A stretch of 64,000 nt of DNA, taken from positions 62,001 to 126,000 of the forward strand of contig NZ_QWLV01000007.1 of assembly GCF_003515075.1 (NCBI RefSeq). Reading direction: 5' to 3'. This stretch comes from Sphingomonas gilva. Its GTDB lineage: Bacteria; Pseudomonadota; Alphaproteobacteria; Sphingomonadales; Sphingomonadaceae. A program made the position numbers and the translations under genes. The notes beneath the pieces were generated by a model. That model did not search any database and was not told where the DNA came from. It saw only the letters and a program-made list of their open reading frames with translations. Every line of letters begins with the position of its first letter. Position 1 is the first letter of the stretch. Of this stretch, positions 8,772 through 17,372 are shown piece after piece.

Positions 8772-9196
8772 TCGTCGTCGATGCAAGTCTGATGGTGAAG
8801 TCGCTCTTCGGCGAAGTCGATTGGGAAGCAGCCGTCACGTTCCTGGACAGTCATCGCGGTAAGATGGTGGCGCCCGATTTGCTGTTGACCGAAGTGGCGG
8901 GCGCTATCGTCCGGCGGGTAAACCAGCGCGAGGGATCGGAGAGCGAAGGCCGGGACATGCTCGCCAACTGGTTGGCGGCCTGGCGTGACGGTTTGATCCA
9001 ACTGCATCGCCTTGACGCTGGCCAACTCGGCAGAGCCACCCGGCTGGCGATGCGCATTGGCCATCCTCTCGCCGATTGCATCTATCTCTCGCTGGCGATG
9101 GAACTGCGCTGTCCGCTCGCCACCTGCGACGCCCGCTTCCGTGACAAGGCGCTGCCGGTTCATCCGGAAATCAAGTTGCTCGATGAATTCGACTGA
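8768..9196 (+). CDS. PIN-domain ribonuclease toxin, FitB/VapC type
   Basis: A 142-aa PIN domain. The acidic metal-binding residues are all there: VDAS (Asp5), LLTEVAGAI (Glu about 42), HPLADCIYL (Asp about 103) and ATCDARF (Asp about 120). It therefore looks catalytically intact. VapC/FitB toxins cleave RNA in a Mg2+-dependent manner, often tRNA or rRNA; the target here is unknown. It is coupled to the antitoxin by ATGA overlap. Confidence 0.88.
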   Translation: MIVVDASLMVKSLFGEVDWEAAVTFLDSHRGKMVAPDLLLTEVAGAIVRRVNQREGSESEGRDMLANWLAAWRDGLIQLHRLDAGQLGRATRLAMRIGHPLADCIYLSLAMELRCPLATCDARFRDKALPVHPEIKLLDEFD

Positions 9197-9251
9197 GCGC
9201 CCGCTCCGATAACGCGTTGGCCTCTCGCGTGGCGTCTGATACCGCTCTCTT

Positions 9252-11525
9252 ATGCCCGTTTCGGCCGCCGCCTCCGCCCGCGAAATCCTGGTCCGCCTGC
9301 ACGATGTGATGGCGGCGCGGCGGCCGGCGCAGGCCAAGCTCAACCAGGTCGTCAGGATCATCGCCGACGCGCTGGATAGCGAGGTCTGCTCGATCTACCT
9401 GCTGCGCGAGGGCGTGCTCGAGCTGTTCGCCACCGAAGGGCTGAAGCAGGAGGCGGTGCACGTCACGCGGCTCGCCCTGGGCGAGGGGCTGGTCGGCACG
9501 ATCGCCGCCAATGTCGAGACGCTCAACCTCGACGAGGCGGCGAGCCACCCCGATTTCGCCTACAAGCCCGAGACGGGCGAGGAGCTGTTCCACAGCTTCG
9601 CGGGCGTGCCGATCGTCCGGCGCGAGCGCGCGGTGGGGGTGCTGAGCGTCCAGCATGCCGATCCGCGCCGCTACGAGGAGGTCGAGATCGAGGCGCTGCA
9701 GACCGTGGCGATGGTGCTCTCCGAACTGATCGCCAACGCCGAGCTGGTCGACGGGCGCGGCGGCGAGACCGACCGGGTGCAATCGACCGCGCCGGTGCGC
9801 CTGGCCGGCCTCAAGCTGGTCGACGGCATGGCGCGGGGCAACGCGGTCTATCACCAGCCGCGCATCACCATCGAGCATACCGTCGCGGAGGACATCGAGG
9901 CGGAGCGCGCGCGCGTCTATGCCGCTTTCGCCAAGATGCGCGAACAGATCGACCGGATGGCCAACCAGGCCGAGTTCGGCGTGGGCGGCGAGCATGACGA
10001 GGTGCTCGAGACCTACAAGATGTTCGCCTATGACGAAGGCTGGAGCCGGCGGATCAACGAGGCGATCGACAGCGGCCTGACCGCGGAGGCCGCGATCGAG
10101 CGCGTCCAGCAGCGCACGCGCAGCCGCATGCGGCAGATCTCCGACCCGCTGCTGGCCGACCGGATGCATGACCTGGAGGACCTGTCCAACCGGCTCCTCC
10201 GGATCGTCTCGGGCCAGATGGGCACCGCCGCGCAGCAGGGGCTGCGGCAGGACACGATCCTGATCGCGCGCAACCTGGGCCCGGCCGAGCTGCTGGAATA
10301 TGACCGCAGGCGGCTGAAGGGCGTCGTCCTGGAGGAAGGATCGCTGACCGCGCACGTCACCATCGTCGCGCGGGCGATGGGGGTGCCGGTGCTGGGCCGC
10401 GTGCGCGACGTCCGCCAGCTGGTCGCCGAGGGCGATCCGCTGCTGCTCGACGCGGGCGAATCGGCGGCGTTCGTCCGGCCTTCGGCGGCGATGGACGAGG
10501 CGTTCGAGGCGAAGCTGGTGCTGAGCCAGAAGCGCCGCGCGGTGTTCGCCGCGCTGAAGACGGTGCCGCCGCTTTCAAGGGACGATCACCGCGTGACGGT
10601 GATGGTCAATGCGGGCTTGCGGGACGATGTCGCCGCGATCGAGCTGACCGGCGCGGACGGCATTGGGCTGTTCCGCACCGAGTTCCAGTTCCTCGTCTCG
10701 GCGACGCTGCCGCAGCGCGAGCGCCAGCAGCGGCTGTACCGCGACGTGCTGGAGCAGGCGGGCGAGAAGCCGGTGATCTTCCGTACGGTCGATATCGGCG
10801 GCGACAAGGCGCTCCCTTATATGCGCGCCGACGACGAGGCCGAGGAGAATCCGGCGATGGGCTGGCGCGCGCTGCGCGTCGCGCTGGAGCGCAACGGCCT
10901 GATGAAGGCGCAGGCGCGCGCGCTGCTGGAGGCGGCGGCGGGCCGCACGCTCAACGTGATGTTCCCGATGGTCAGCGAGCCATGGGAGTTCGACGAGGCG
11001 CAGGCGCTGTTCGAGGCGCAGCGCGCCTGGCTCGCCGGGCGCGGGCGGCGGCTGCCGGGCGAGATCCGCTACGGCGCGATGCTGGAGGTGCCGGCGCTGG
11101 CCGAGAGCCTGGATATCCTGCTGCCCAAGCTGGATTTCCTGTCGATCGGCACCAACGACCTGACCCAGTTCCTGTTCGCCGCCGACCGCGCGCATCCCAA
11201 GCTCGCCGAGCGCTATGACTGGCTCAGCCCGTCGATCCTGCGCTTCCTCAGACGGGTGATCGGCCCGGTGGACGCTGCCGGCGTCGATCTCTGCGTGTGC
11301 GGCGAGATGGGCGGGAGACCGCTCGAAGCCATGGCGCTGATCGGTATCGGCATCGACCGCCTGTCGATCACCCCGGCGGCGGTGGGGCCGATCAAGGCGA
11401 TGGTCCGCTCGCTCGATGTCGGCGGGCTGCGGACCGTGATGGCCGATCTGCTCGCGCAGCCGCCGCGCGACATGCGCGGGACGCTCGGCGCATGGGCGGC
11501 CGAAAATGGCGTCGAACTCGCCTGA
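9252..11525 (+). CDS. ptsP: Phosphoenolpyruvate-protein phosphotransferase PtsP (EI-Ntr)
   Basis: A 757-aa first enzyme of the nitrogen phosphotransfer system. An N-terminal GAF domain (about 1-160) is followed by the EI swivelling domain with the phospho-accepting His in GSLTAHVTIVARAMG (His about 368). The PEP-binding barrel contains GADGIGLFRTEFQFL, FRTVDIGGDKALPYM, a GTNDLTQ motif and the catalytic Cys in VCGEMGG. It takes phosphate from PEP and passes it to NPr (PtsO), linking nitrogen and carbon status to regulation. The downstream partner genes are not in this window. Confidence 0.95.
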   Translation: MPVSAAASAREILVRLHDVMAARRPAQAKLNQVVRIIADALDSEVCSIYLLREGVLELFATEGLKQEAVHVTRLALGEGLVGTIAANVETLNLDEAASHPDFAYKPETGEELFHSFAGVPIVRRERAVGVLSVQHADPRRYEEVEIEALQTVAMVLSELIANAELVDGRGGETDRVQSTAPVRLAGLKLVDGMARGNAVYHQPRITIEHTVAEDIEAERARVYAAFAKMREQIDRMANQAEFGVGGEHDEVLETYKMFAYDEGWSRRINEAIDSGLTAEAAIERVQQRTRSRMRQISDPLLADRMHDLEDLSNRLLRIVSGQMGTAAQQGLRQDTILIARNLGPAELLEYDRRRLKGVVLEEGSLTAHVTIVARAMGVPVLGRVRDVRQLVAEGDPLLLDAGESAAFVRPSAAMDEAFEAKLVLSQKRRAVFAALKTVPPLSRDDHRVTVMVNAGLRDDVAAIELTGADGIGLFRTEFQFLVSATLPQRERQQRLYRDVLEQAGEKPVIFRTVDIGGDKALPYMRADDEAEENPAMGWRALRVALERNGLMKAQARALLEAAAGRTLNVMFPMVSEPWEFDEAQALFEAQRAWLAGRGRRLPGEIRYGAMLEVPALAESLDILLPKLDFLSIGTNDLTQFLFAADRAHPKLAERYDWLSPSILRFLRRVIGPVDAAGVDLCVCGEMGGRPLEAMALIGIGIDRLSITPAAVGPIKAMVRSLDVGGLRTVMADLLAQPPRDMRGTLGAWAAENGVELA

Positions 11526-11640
11526 GGAACGGTTGATCTAGATTATCGGCGGTTGACATGGACGGGGCCGTTGGCGGACACGGGTGCGCGGACGGAATTC
11601 AACAGGATTGGGTCGCACCCCGCCCGCGAAAAGGAGCCTG

Positions 11641-12477
11641 ATGGCCGATATGGACCCCGAAGCGATGGCGCCGGGCACACCCGCGACGGTCGGCGAGCGC
11701 CTGCAGGCGGCGCGGCTGGCGCAGGGACTCGAGCTGTCCGATATCGCGGCGCGGACGCGCGTGCCGCTGAGGCATCTGGAAGCGATCGAGCGCGGCGAAT
11801 ACGGCGCGCTTCCCGCGACGACCTACGCCACCGGCTTTTCCCGCGCCTATGCCCGCGCGCTCGACCTAGACGAGGTGGAGATCGTCCGCGATCTGCGCGA
11901 GGAGCTGCAGCACATCGGCGAGTCGCCCGAATATCAGCCCTATGAGGCCGCCGATCCGGCGCGCGTGCCCCCCAGATGGCTGGCCTGGGGCGGCGTCGCC
12001 GCCGCGTTCGTCGTGCTCGCGCTGTTCGGCTGGTGGTATTCGAGCCGGCTGTCCTCTCCGGTCGATGCGCCCGAGGTCGCCGCGGTCGAGCCGCCCGCCG
12101 CCGCGGCCCCAGGGTCCGCGACCGGAAGCAATGCAGCGCAGCCCGCCGCGTCCGCGCCCGCCACCGGACCGGTCGTGCTGACCGCCACCCAGCCGGTGTG
12201 GCTGCGCATCTACGACGCCACCGACACGCGCCTGATGGAAAAGGAGATGGCGCGAGGCGAACGCTATGAGGTGCCGGCGGACGCCAACCGGCCGATGATC
12301 CTGACCGGGCGGCCCGACGCGCTGCAGGTCACGGTCGGCGGCCGGCCGGTGCCGCCGCTGGGCGACGGGACGCGCACGATCAGCGGCGTCGAGCTGACCG
12401 CCCAGGCGCTCGCCGCGCGATCGGCCCCGCCCGCCGCCCCCGCCGCCGCCCCCGCCGCCGCGTCGCCCGCCCCTTAA
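11641..12477 (+). CDS. RodZ-like helix-turn-helix membrane protein (DUF4115)
   Basis: A 278-aa bitopic protein. Residues about 16-90 form a Cro/C1-type HTH_25 domain (GERLQAARLAQGLELSDIA, then LRHLEAIERGEY). One membrane segment lies near 117-137 (WLAWGGVAAAFVVLALFGWW). A Pro/Ala-rich linker leads to a periplasmic beta domain of the DUF4115 type and an Ala/Pro-rich tail. RodZ proteins tie MreB to the envelope during elongation; shorter homologues like this one are common in alphaproteobacteria. I chose the ATG at 11641 because AAAGGAG lies just upstream; an upstream in-frame start at 11584 has none. Confidence 0.8.
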   Translation: MADMDPEAMAPGTPATVGERLQAARLAQGLELSDIAARTRVPLRHLEAIERGEYGALPATTYATGFSRAYARALDLDEVEIVRDLREELQHIGESPEYQPYEAADPARVPPRWLAWGGVAAAFVVLALFGWWYSSRLSSPVDAPEVAAVEPPAAAAPGSATGSNAAQPAASAPATGPVVLTATQPVWLRIYDATDTRLMEKEMARGERYEVPADANRPMILTGRPDALQVTVGGRPVPPLGDGTRTISGVELTAQALAARSAPPAAPAAAPAAASPAP

Positions 12478-12561
12478 GGCTGGCGACAGCTTCGCCTTGG
12501 CAACAAGGTCGATATGTGAGAATCCCGAGAGCCTTCGGGTCGAGGAAGCGTGGGGAAGACA

Positions 12562-13485
12562 ATGCGCATTTTGGTGATCGCTGCCGTGCTGGCGACGAGC
12601 GGATGGGCGGGCATCGCCTCCGCACAGTCGGTCGAGGGGCGCGTCGACAGGCTCGAGCGCGAGATGCGCGCGGTGCAGCGCAAGGTGTTTCCCGGCGGCG
12701 CCGGCCTGACGGTCGAGCCGCAGATCACCGGCCCGGCGCAGGGACCGGTCGCGGCGCCGGGGAGCCCGGCGTCGAGCGTGCTGAGCGACCTGACCGCGCG
12801 GGTCAACGCGCTCGAATCGCAGATGGCGACGCTGACCGGCCAGACCGAGCAGAACGGCTACCAGATCCGCCAGCTGGAGGAGGCGTTCGCCGCCTACAAG
12901 GCCGCGACCGACGCCAAGCTGCGCGCGCTGGAGAGCGGCGCGGCGCCCGCGGCCGCCCTGGGCGGGCCGGAGACTTCGGTCGACCGCGCCGCGTCGGGCA
13001 CGCGCCCGCCCGCGGTGCGCCCGACCGCATCGACCAGCCGCGCCGATTCCGCGCGGGTCGAGGCGGTGGCGGCGATCGAGAAGCCTTCCACCGGCGATCC
13101 GGCCGAGGACGGCTATGTCTACGGCTTCCGCCTGTGGGACGCCGAATTCTATCCCGAGGCGCAGGCCGCGCTGAAGGCGGTCGCCGACAAATATCCCAAG
13201 CATCGCCGCGCGAGCTTCGCGCAGAACCTGCTCGGCCGCGCTTATCTGGACGAGGGCAAGCCGGCGCTGGCGAGCGTCGCCCTTTACGACAGCTACAAGA
13301 AATGGCCCGATGGCGAGCGCGCGCCGGACAGCCTGGTCTATCTCGGCCAGGCGCTGACCCGGCTCAAGAAGCCGGCGGACGCGTGCAAGGTCTATGACGA
13401 GCTGGCCGACGTCTATGCCGGCAAGATTTCGGCCAGCCTGCAGGCGCAAGTGACGCGGGGCCGGGCCGACGCCAAGTGCAAGTGA
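12562..13485 (+). CDS. cpoB: Cell division coordinator CpoB / YbgF (Tol-Pal associated)
   Basis: A 307-aa secreted periplasmic protein. It has a signal peptide (cleavage near SAQS, residue about 21), an N-terminal heptad-rich coiled coil (VDRLEREMRAVQRKV, then further coil to residue 110), a low-complexity linker and C-terminal TPR repeats (DGYVYGFRLWDAEFYPEAQ, later LLGRAYLDEGKPALA). This is the YbgF/CpoB architecture, which coordinates Tol-Pal and septal peptidoglycan synthesis. I prefer the ATG at 12562 to a GTG at 12550. It lies 1 bp before tilS, the canonical alphaproteobacterial order. Confidence 0.88.
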   Translation: MRILVIAAVLATSGWAGIASAQSVEGRVDRLEREMRAVQRKVFPGGAGLTVEPQITGPAQGPVAAPGSPASSVLSDLTARVNALESQMATLTGQTEQNGYQIRQLEEAFAAYKAATDAKLRALESGAAPAAALGGPETSVDRAASGTRPPAVRPTASTSRADSARVEAVAAIEKPSTGDPAEDGYVYGFRLWDAEFYPEAQAALKAVADKYPKHRRASFAQNLLGRAYLDEGKPALASVALYDSYKKWPDGERAPDSLVYLGQALTRLKKPADACKVYDELADVYAGKISASLQAQVTRGRADAKCK

Positions 13486-13486
13486 G

Positions 13487-14446
13487 GTGGCGCCGCAGCG
13501 CGCGCTGATCGAACGCTTCGCCGCCGATCTTGCGGCGCTGCCGGGCGCGGACGGACGGTTGCTGCTCGCCGTCTCGGGCGGGCCGGACAGCCTGGCGATG
13601 CTGGCGCTCGCACACGGCGCGATGCCCGAGCGGATCGCCTGCGCGACGGTCGATCACGGCTTGCGCGCGGAGGCTGCCGACGAGGCGGCGATGGTCGCGC
13701 GGCTGTGCGCCGGGCTCGGCCTGCCCCATGCGACGCTGCGGCCCGAACCGCCCCTTGCGCGCGGAGCTAACGTCCAGGCGCGCGCGCGGGCGGCGCGGTA
13801 CGATCTGCTCGCCGATCACGCGCGGGGGACCGGCTGCGCGGCGATCCTCACCGGGCATCACGCCGACGATCAGGCCGAGACGCTGCTGATGCGCGCGAGC
13901 CGGGGGAGCGGGGTCGACGGACTGGCGGGGGTGCGCGCGGCGGGCGACTGGGCGGGCATGCCGCTGCTGCGCCCACTGCTCGGCTGGCGGCGCGCCGAGC
14001 TGGCCGCGATCGTCGAGGCGGCCGGCCTCGATCCGGCGGACGATCCCGCCAATCGCGATCCGGCGCATGACCGCAGCCGGTTTCGCGCGCTGATCGCCGC
14101 ATCCGGCGATCTCGACCCCGCCGGGCTCGCGCGGTCGGCCGGCGCGCTCGCCGACGCGTCCGAAGCGCTGCGCTGGAGCCTCGATCGGCTGGCCGCCGAG
14201 CGCATCACCGTCGATGGGAACGCGCGGACGATCGACCCGGCCGGTCTGCCGCGCGAATATCTGAGGCGGCTGCTCGTCCGCGCGCTGGCCGAGCTTGGCG
14301 AGGAAGCGCCGCGCGGCCCCGCGCTCGACCGCCTGATCGCGGCGCTGGAAGCCGGCGGGAGCGGGACGTTGGGCGGCGTCAAGGCCGAGCGCGCGCGGGC
14401 GGGATGGCGCGTCGCCGCCGCGCCGCCGCGCCGGCATCCTCACTGA
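13487..14446 (+). CDS. tilS: tRNA(Ile)-lysidine synthetase
   Basis: A 319-aa N-type ATP pyrophosphatase that converts C34 to lysidine in the CAU-anticodon tRNA-Ile. The PP-loop SGGPDS is at residues 30-35, with VDHGLRAEA and GHHADDQAETLLM downstream. The protein starts at GTG, 1 bp after the cpoB stop; the nearest ATG is beyond the PP-loop. It is shorter than E. coli TilS and lacks most of the C-terminal domains, as usual in alphaproteobacteria. In relatives ftsH follows tilS; here ftsH lies 8.5 kb away in the opposite orientation. Confidence 0.93.
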   Translation: MAPQRALIERFAADLAALPGADGRLLLAVSGGPDSLAMLALAHGAMPERIACATVDHGLRAEAADEAAMVARLCAGLGLPHATLRPEPPLARGANVQARARAARYDLLADHARGTGCAAILTGHHADDQAETLLMRASRGSGVDGLAGVRAAGDWAGMPLLRPLLGWRRAELAAIVEAAGLDPADDPANRDPAHDRSRFRALIAASGDLDPAGLARSAGALADASEALRWSLDRLAAERITVDGNARTIDPAGLPREYLRRLLVRALAELGEEAPRGPALDRLIAALEAGGSGTLGGVKAERARAGWRVAAAPPRRHPH

Positions 14447-14464
14447 CCGGCGCTACGCCAAGCG

Positions 14465-14851
14465 TCAGGCGTTCCCCGCGGCCGGCGCCTCGCCAAAGGC
14501 CCACATCCGCTCCAGATTGTAGAAGCTGCGCACCTCTGGGCGGAACAGATGGACGATCACGTCGCCCGCGTCGATCAGCACCCAATCCGCATTGGGCAGG
14601 CCTTCGATCCGCGCCGGGCGGCCGGTCTCCGCCTTGATCCGCTCGGCGAGCTTCTGCGCCATCGACGCGACCTGGCGGGTCGAACGGCCGCTGGCGATCA
14701 CCATGTGATCGGCGATCGCGCTCTTGCCGGCGAGCGGGATCGACACGGTGTCGACCGCCTGATCGTCGTCGAGCGAGCCGAGCACGAGCGCATGCAGCGC
14801 CTCCACCTCATCGGGGGCAGACGCGCGGGGCACGGAAGCGGAATGTGGCAA
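14465..14851 (-). CDS. rsfS: Ribosome silencing factor RsfS (Iojap)
   Basis: A 128-aa Iojap-family protein that binds uL14 and blocks subunit joining under starvation. Family features are DDDQAVDTVSIPLAGKSAIADHMVIASG, RSTRQVASMAQKLAERIK and the C-terminal GDVIVHLFRPEVRSFYNLERMW, here named only as landmarks around residues 28-55, 56-72 and 96-118. It is 9 bp downstream of nadD and the last gene of the proA-parDE-nadD-rsfS run. Normally rlmH would follow. Confidence 0.93.
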   Translation of the reverse strand: MPHSASVPRASAPDEVEALHALVLGSLDDDQAVDTVSIPLAGKSAIADHMVIASGRSTRQVASMAQKLAERIKAETGRPARIEGLPNADWVLIDAGDVIVHLFRPEVRSFYNLERMWAFGEAPAAGNA

Positions 14852-14860
14852 GGGCGTTCC

Positions 14861-15493
14861 TTATGAAGGAGGACGGGGTTCGTCCGGCGCGGCATCGCTG
14901 CGATGCCATGGATGTTCGGCCCAATTCGGATTGGACTGCCTGAGCAGCGTCGCGGAGGTCGGATCGGGGCGAAAGCGCAACAGCACGAGCGCCGGTAAAC
15001 TCCACCGCGTCCAGAACCTGGCCTGGCTTGCGGGCCGGACGGAGCGCCGCAGCCAACCCATCGCGACACCCGCGAGGGCGTCGTCATCATATCCGGGCCG
15101 CGCGACCACCGCAATGGGGACTTCGCGCGCGATGCTCCGCCAGTCGCGCCAGCGGTGGAACTCGGCGAGATTGTCCGCACCCATCAGCCAGATGAAGCGC
15201 CGCTTCGGATAGCGGCGCTTCAATGCCCGGATGGTGTCGATGGTGTAGCGTGTGCCCAGCCGCTGCTCGACGGCGGTGGCGCGGATCGGCGCGCGCCGCG
15301 CCATCCGGCGCGCGGAGGCGAGCCGCGCGGTGAGGGGCGCCATGTCGCCGCGCCCTGCCTTCAGCGGATTGCCCGGCGAGACCAGCCACCATGCCTCGTC
15401 CAGCCCCAGCGCGCGGATCGCGGCGAGCGTGATCCCCCGATGCCCGCGATGCGCCGGATTGAAGGAGCCGCCGAGCAGGCCGGTGCGGGTCAC
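14861..15493 (-). CDS. nadD: Nicotinate-nucleotide adenylyltransferase
   Basis: A 210-aa nucleotidyltransferase that adenylates nicotinate mononucleotide for NAD synthesis. The GGSFNPAHRGH loop (8-18) carries the adenylyltransferase H-x-G-H signature, and the FIWLMGADNLAEFHRW region is present. I start it at the GTG at 15493, whose bases overlap the toxin stop as GTGA. An in-frame TTG at 15508 would add five residues before VTRTGLLGG. The overlap would couple NAD-synthesis translation to the upstream toxin gene. Confidence 0.9.
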   Translation of the reverse strand: MTRTGLLGGSFNPAHRGHRGITLAAIRALGLDEAWWLVSPGNPLKAGRGDMAPLTARLASARRMARRAPIRATAVEQRLGTRYTIDTIRALKRRYPKRRFIWLMGADNLAEFHRWRDWRSIAREVPIAVVARPGYDDDALAGVAMGWLRRSVRPASQARFWTRWSLPALVLLRFRPDPTSATLLRQSNPNWAEHPWHRSDAAPDEPRPPS

Positions 15494-15774
15494 GGCTTCT
15501 CTCGCCAATCGCTTCTGGCGTGCAGGACACGGCGCACCTCGACGGTCGCCGTGTTCACCGCGTAGATCAGCAGGAAGGGCGTTCTCGGCACGAGAAGCTT
15601 GCGCACGCCCGGCACTCCGGTGGGCGACCCCATTCGCGGGAAGGTTGGGATCAGCCGGGTGGCATCTTCGATGCGGCCGAGAAGGTCGTCACCCAGCCCC
15701 TCGCTGATTCCATTGTAGTAATCGGCGATTCCGAACAGATCGCCGCGCGCCAGCAGCGACCATATCAACCGCAT
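15490..15774 (-). CDS. ParE/RelE superfamily toxin
   Basis: A 94-aa ParE-like toxin. It shows the family's N-terminal helix pair (ARGDLFGIADYYN), the loop R-x-GSPTGVPGVRKLLV and the terminal strand pair with FLLIYAV and VEVRRVLHAR. ParE members poison gyrase; RelE members cut mRNA on the ribosome; sequence alone favours ParE but does not prove it. The ATG at 15774 overlaps the antitoxin stop (TGATG). Its own stop overlaps the nadD GTG, so the TA pair is embedded in the proA-nadD operon. Confidence 0.82.
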   Translation of the reverse strand: MRLIWSLLARGDLFGIADYYNGISEGLGDDLLGRIEDATRLIPTFPRMGSPTGVPGVRKLLVPRTPFLLIYAVNTATVEVRRVLHARSDWREKP

Positions 15775-16031
15775 CAAGCAGCGCGCTTGGAACGGGTCCG
15801 GCGAGCAGCGATCTCGGCCAGCAGTTCGTCATGCGTTATATAGCGACCGGCGGCGATGTCTTCCTCGCCCTCCTTGATGAAATCGATGAACTCGAGCTCT
15901 TCGCGCACATAGCGTTCGACCGCGGTCGCGATGACCCAGGCGCGCGATCTGTCGAGTTCGGCCGCCAGCCGATCAAGCTGCGCGCTCGCCTCGTTCGAGA
16001 TACGTGCGGTGATGACAGTCGTTTGACTCAT
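15774..16031 (-). CDS. ParD-like ribbon-helix-helix antitoxin
   Basis: An 85-aa protein with a ribbon-helix-helix core. An ITARISNEASAQLDRLA strand-helix (residues about 7-23) is followed by RSRAWVIATAVERYVREE, and an acidic then basic C-terminal tail should bind the ParE-like toxin. It starts 31 bp after the proA stop. That gap is AT-rich and holds a short palindrome, a likely autoregulated internal promoter. Confidence 0.82.
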   Translation of the reverse strand: MSQTTVITARISNEASAQLDRLAAELDRSRAWVIATAVERYVREELEFIDFIKEGEEDIAAGRYITHDELLAEIAARRTRSKRAA

Positions 16032-16040
16032 CCCGCGCTT

Positions 16041-16056
16041 GTATCATTTGTATACA
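16041..16056 (-). promoter_or_regulatory. Candidate operator/promoter of the ParDE-like pair
   Basis: The 31-bp gap between proA and the antitoxin is strikingly AT-rich for this genome. It contains the palindrome TGTATACA (16049-16056) and a second half-site-like GTATCA (16041-16046). These fit a ribbon-helix-helix operator overlapping a promoter for the pair. The signal is short, so this is a suggestion. Confidence 0.4.
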
Positions 16057-16062
16057 TTCAAT

Positions 16063-17313
16063 TCAAGGACGCGTCTGGCCAGTTCCGCGCACCAGCCATT
16101 TATAGGTGGTGAGCCCCTCCAGCGCGACCGGCCCGCGCGCATGGAGGCGGCCGGTCGAGATGCCGATCTCCGCGCCCAGGCCGAACTCGCCGCCATCGGC
16201 GAACTGGGTGGAGGCGTTCCACATGACGATCGCCGAATCGACCTCGGCGAGGAAACGCTCGGCGGTGGCGGCGTCGCCGGTGATTATCGCATCGGTGTGG
16301 TGCGAGGCGTGGCGGGCGATATGGGCGAGCGCGCCGTCGACCCCGTCGACCATCGCGATCGACAGCACCGCGTCGAGATATTCGGTGTCCCAATCCTCCT
16401 CGACGGCGGCGCGGACGTCCGCCAGCGCCTGCACCTCGGCATCGCCGCGCAGCTCGCAGCCGGTATCGGCGAGCGCCGCCACCAGCGCCGCGGCGGCGGG
16501 ATAGGCGCGGTCGATCAGCAGCGTCTCGGTCGCGCCGCAGATGCCGGTGCGGCGCATCTTGGCGTTAACCGCGATCGCCTCCGCCATCTCCCGGTTCGCC
16601 GCGCCGTCGATATAGGTGTGGTTGATCCCGTCGAGATGCGCGAGCACGGGCACGCGCGCCTCCGCCTGGACGCGCGCGACCAGCCCCTTGCCGCCGCGCG
16701 GCACGATGATGTCGATCAGCCCATGCGCGGAGAGCATCGCGCCGACGGCGGCGCGATCGGTGGTCGGCACCAGCTGCGCGGCGTCTTCGGGCAGGCCGGC
16801 TTCGGCGAGGCCGCGGATGAAAGCGGCGTGGATCGCGCGGTTGCTGCCCGTCGCCTCGCTGCCGCCGCGCAGGATCGCGGCGTTGCCGGCCATCACCGAC
16901 AGCGCGGCGGCGTCGGCGGTGACGTTGGGGCGGCTTTCATAGATGATGCCGACCACCCCCAGCGGCACGCGGACGCGGCTCAGCACCAGCCCGTTGGGCC
17001 GCACCGCCTGGTCGATCACCCCGCCGACGGGATCGGCCAGCGCCGCGACCGCCGCGACGCCGTCCGCCGTCGCCGCCACCCGCTCGGGCGTCAGCTTCAG
17101 CCGATCGAGCATCGCCGGCGAAAGCCCGCCGGCCTCGGCCAGCGCCATGTCGCGCGCATTGGCGGCGCAGATCAGATCGGTGTCCGCGCGGATCGCCGCG
17201 GCGGCGGCCGTCAGCGCCTGCGCCTTGGTCGCGGTGTCGGCGCGGGCGAGCAGGCGGGCGGCGGCGCGGGCGCGCGTCGCCATATCGTGGATCAGGGCGG
17301 TCGCTTCGGTCAT
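16063..17313 (-). CDS. proA: Gamma-glutamyl phosphate reductase
   Basis: A 416-aa NADPH-dependent enzyme of proline synthesis that reduces gamma-glutamyl phosphate to the semialdehyde. It has the [17 protein letters not shown] segment, the AILRGGSEA loop, RTGICGATE with the catalytic Cys and a C-terminal [12 protein letters not shown] motif. I took the ATG giving [14 protein letters not shown] extensions to 17331 or 17355 are possible but add no family sequence. It heads a minus-strand operon proA-parD-parE-nadD-rsfS; proB is not in the window. Confidence 0.95.
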   Translation of the reverse strand: MTEATALIHDMATRARAAARLLARADTATKAQALTAAAAAIRADTDLICAANARDMALAEAGGLSPAMLDRLKLTPERVAATADGVAAVAALADPVGGVIDQAVRPNGLVLSRVRVPLGVVGIIYESRPNVTADAAALSVMAGNAAILRGGSEATGSNRAIHAAFIRGLAEAGLPEDAAQLVPTTDRAAVGAMLSAHGLIDIIVPRGGKGLVARVQAEARVPVLAHLDGINHTYIDGAANREMAEAIAVNAKMRRTGICGATETLLIDRAYPAAAALVAALADTGCELRGDAEVQALADVRAAVEEDWDTEYLDAVLSIAMVDGVDGALAHIARHASHHTDAIITGDAATAERFLAEVDSAIVMWNASTQFADGGEFGLGAEIGISTGRLHARGPVALEGLTTYKWLVRGTGQTRP

Positions 17314-17372
17314 GGTAGGTCCCGCTAACATAGTCGCTCGACGCCGCCCACCCATGGCTGTATCCCGCAGGA

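Noticed and set aside
11553-11558. Perfect TTGACA between ptsP and the RodZ-like gene
   Set aside because: No acceptable -10 is found 16-18 bp downstream (GGACAC only).
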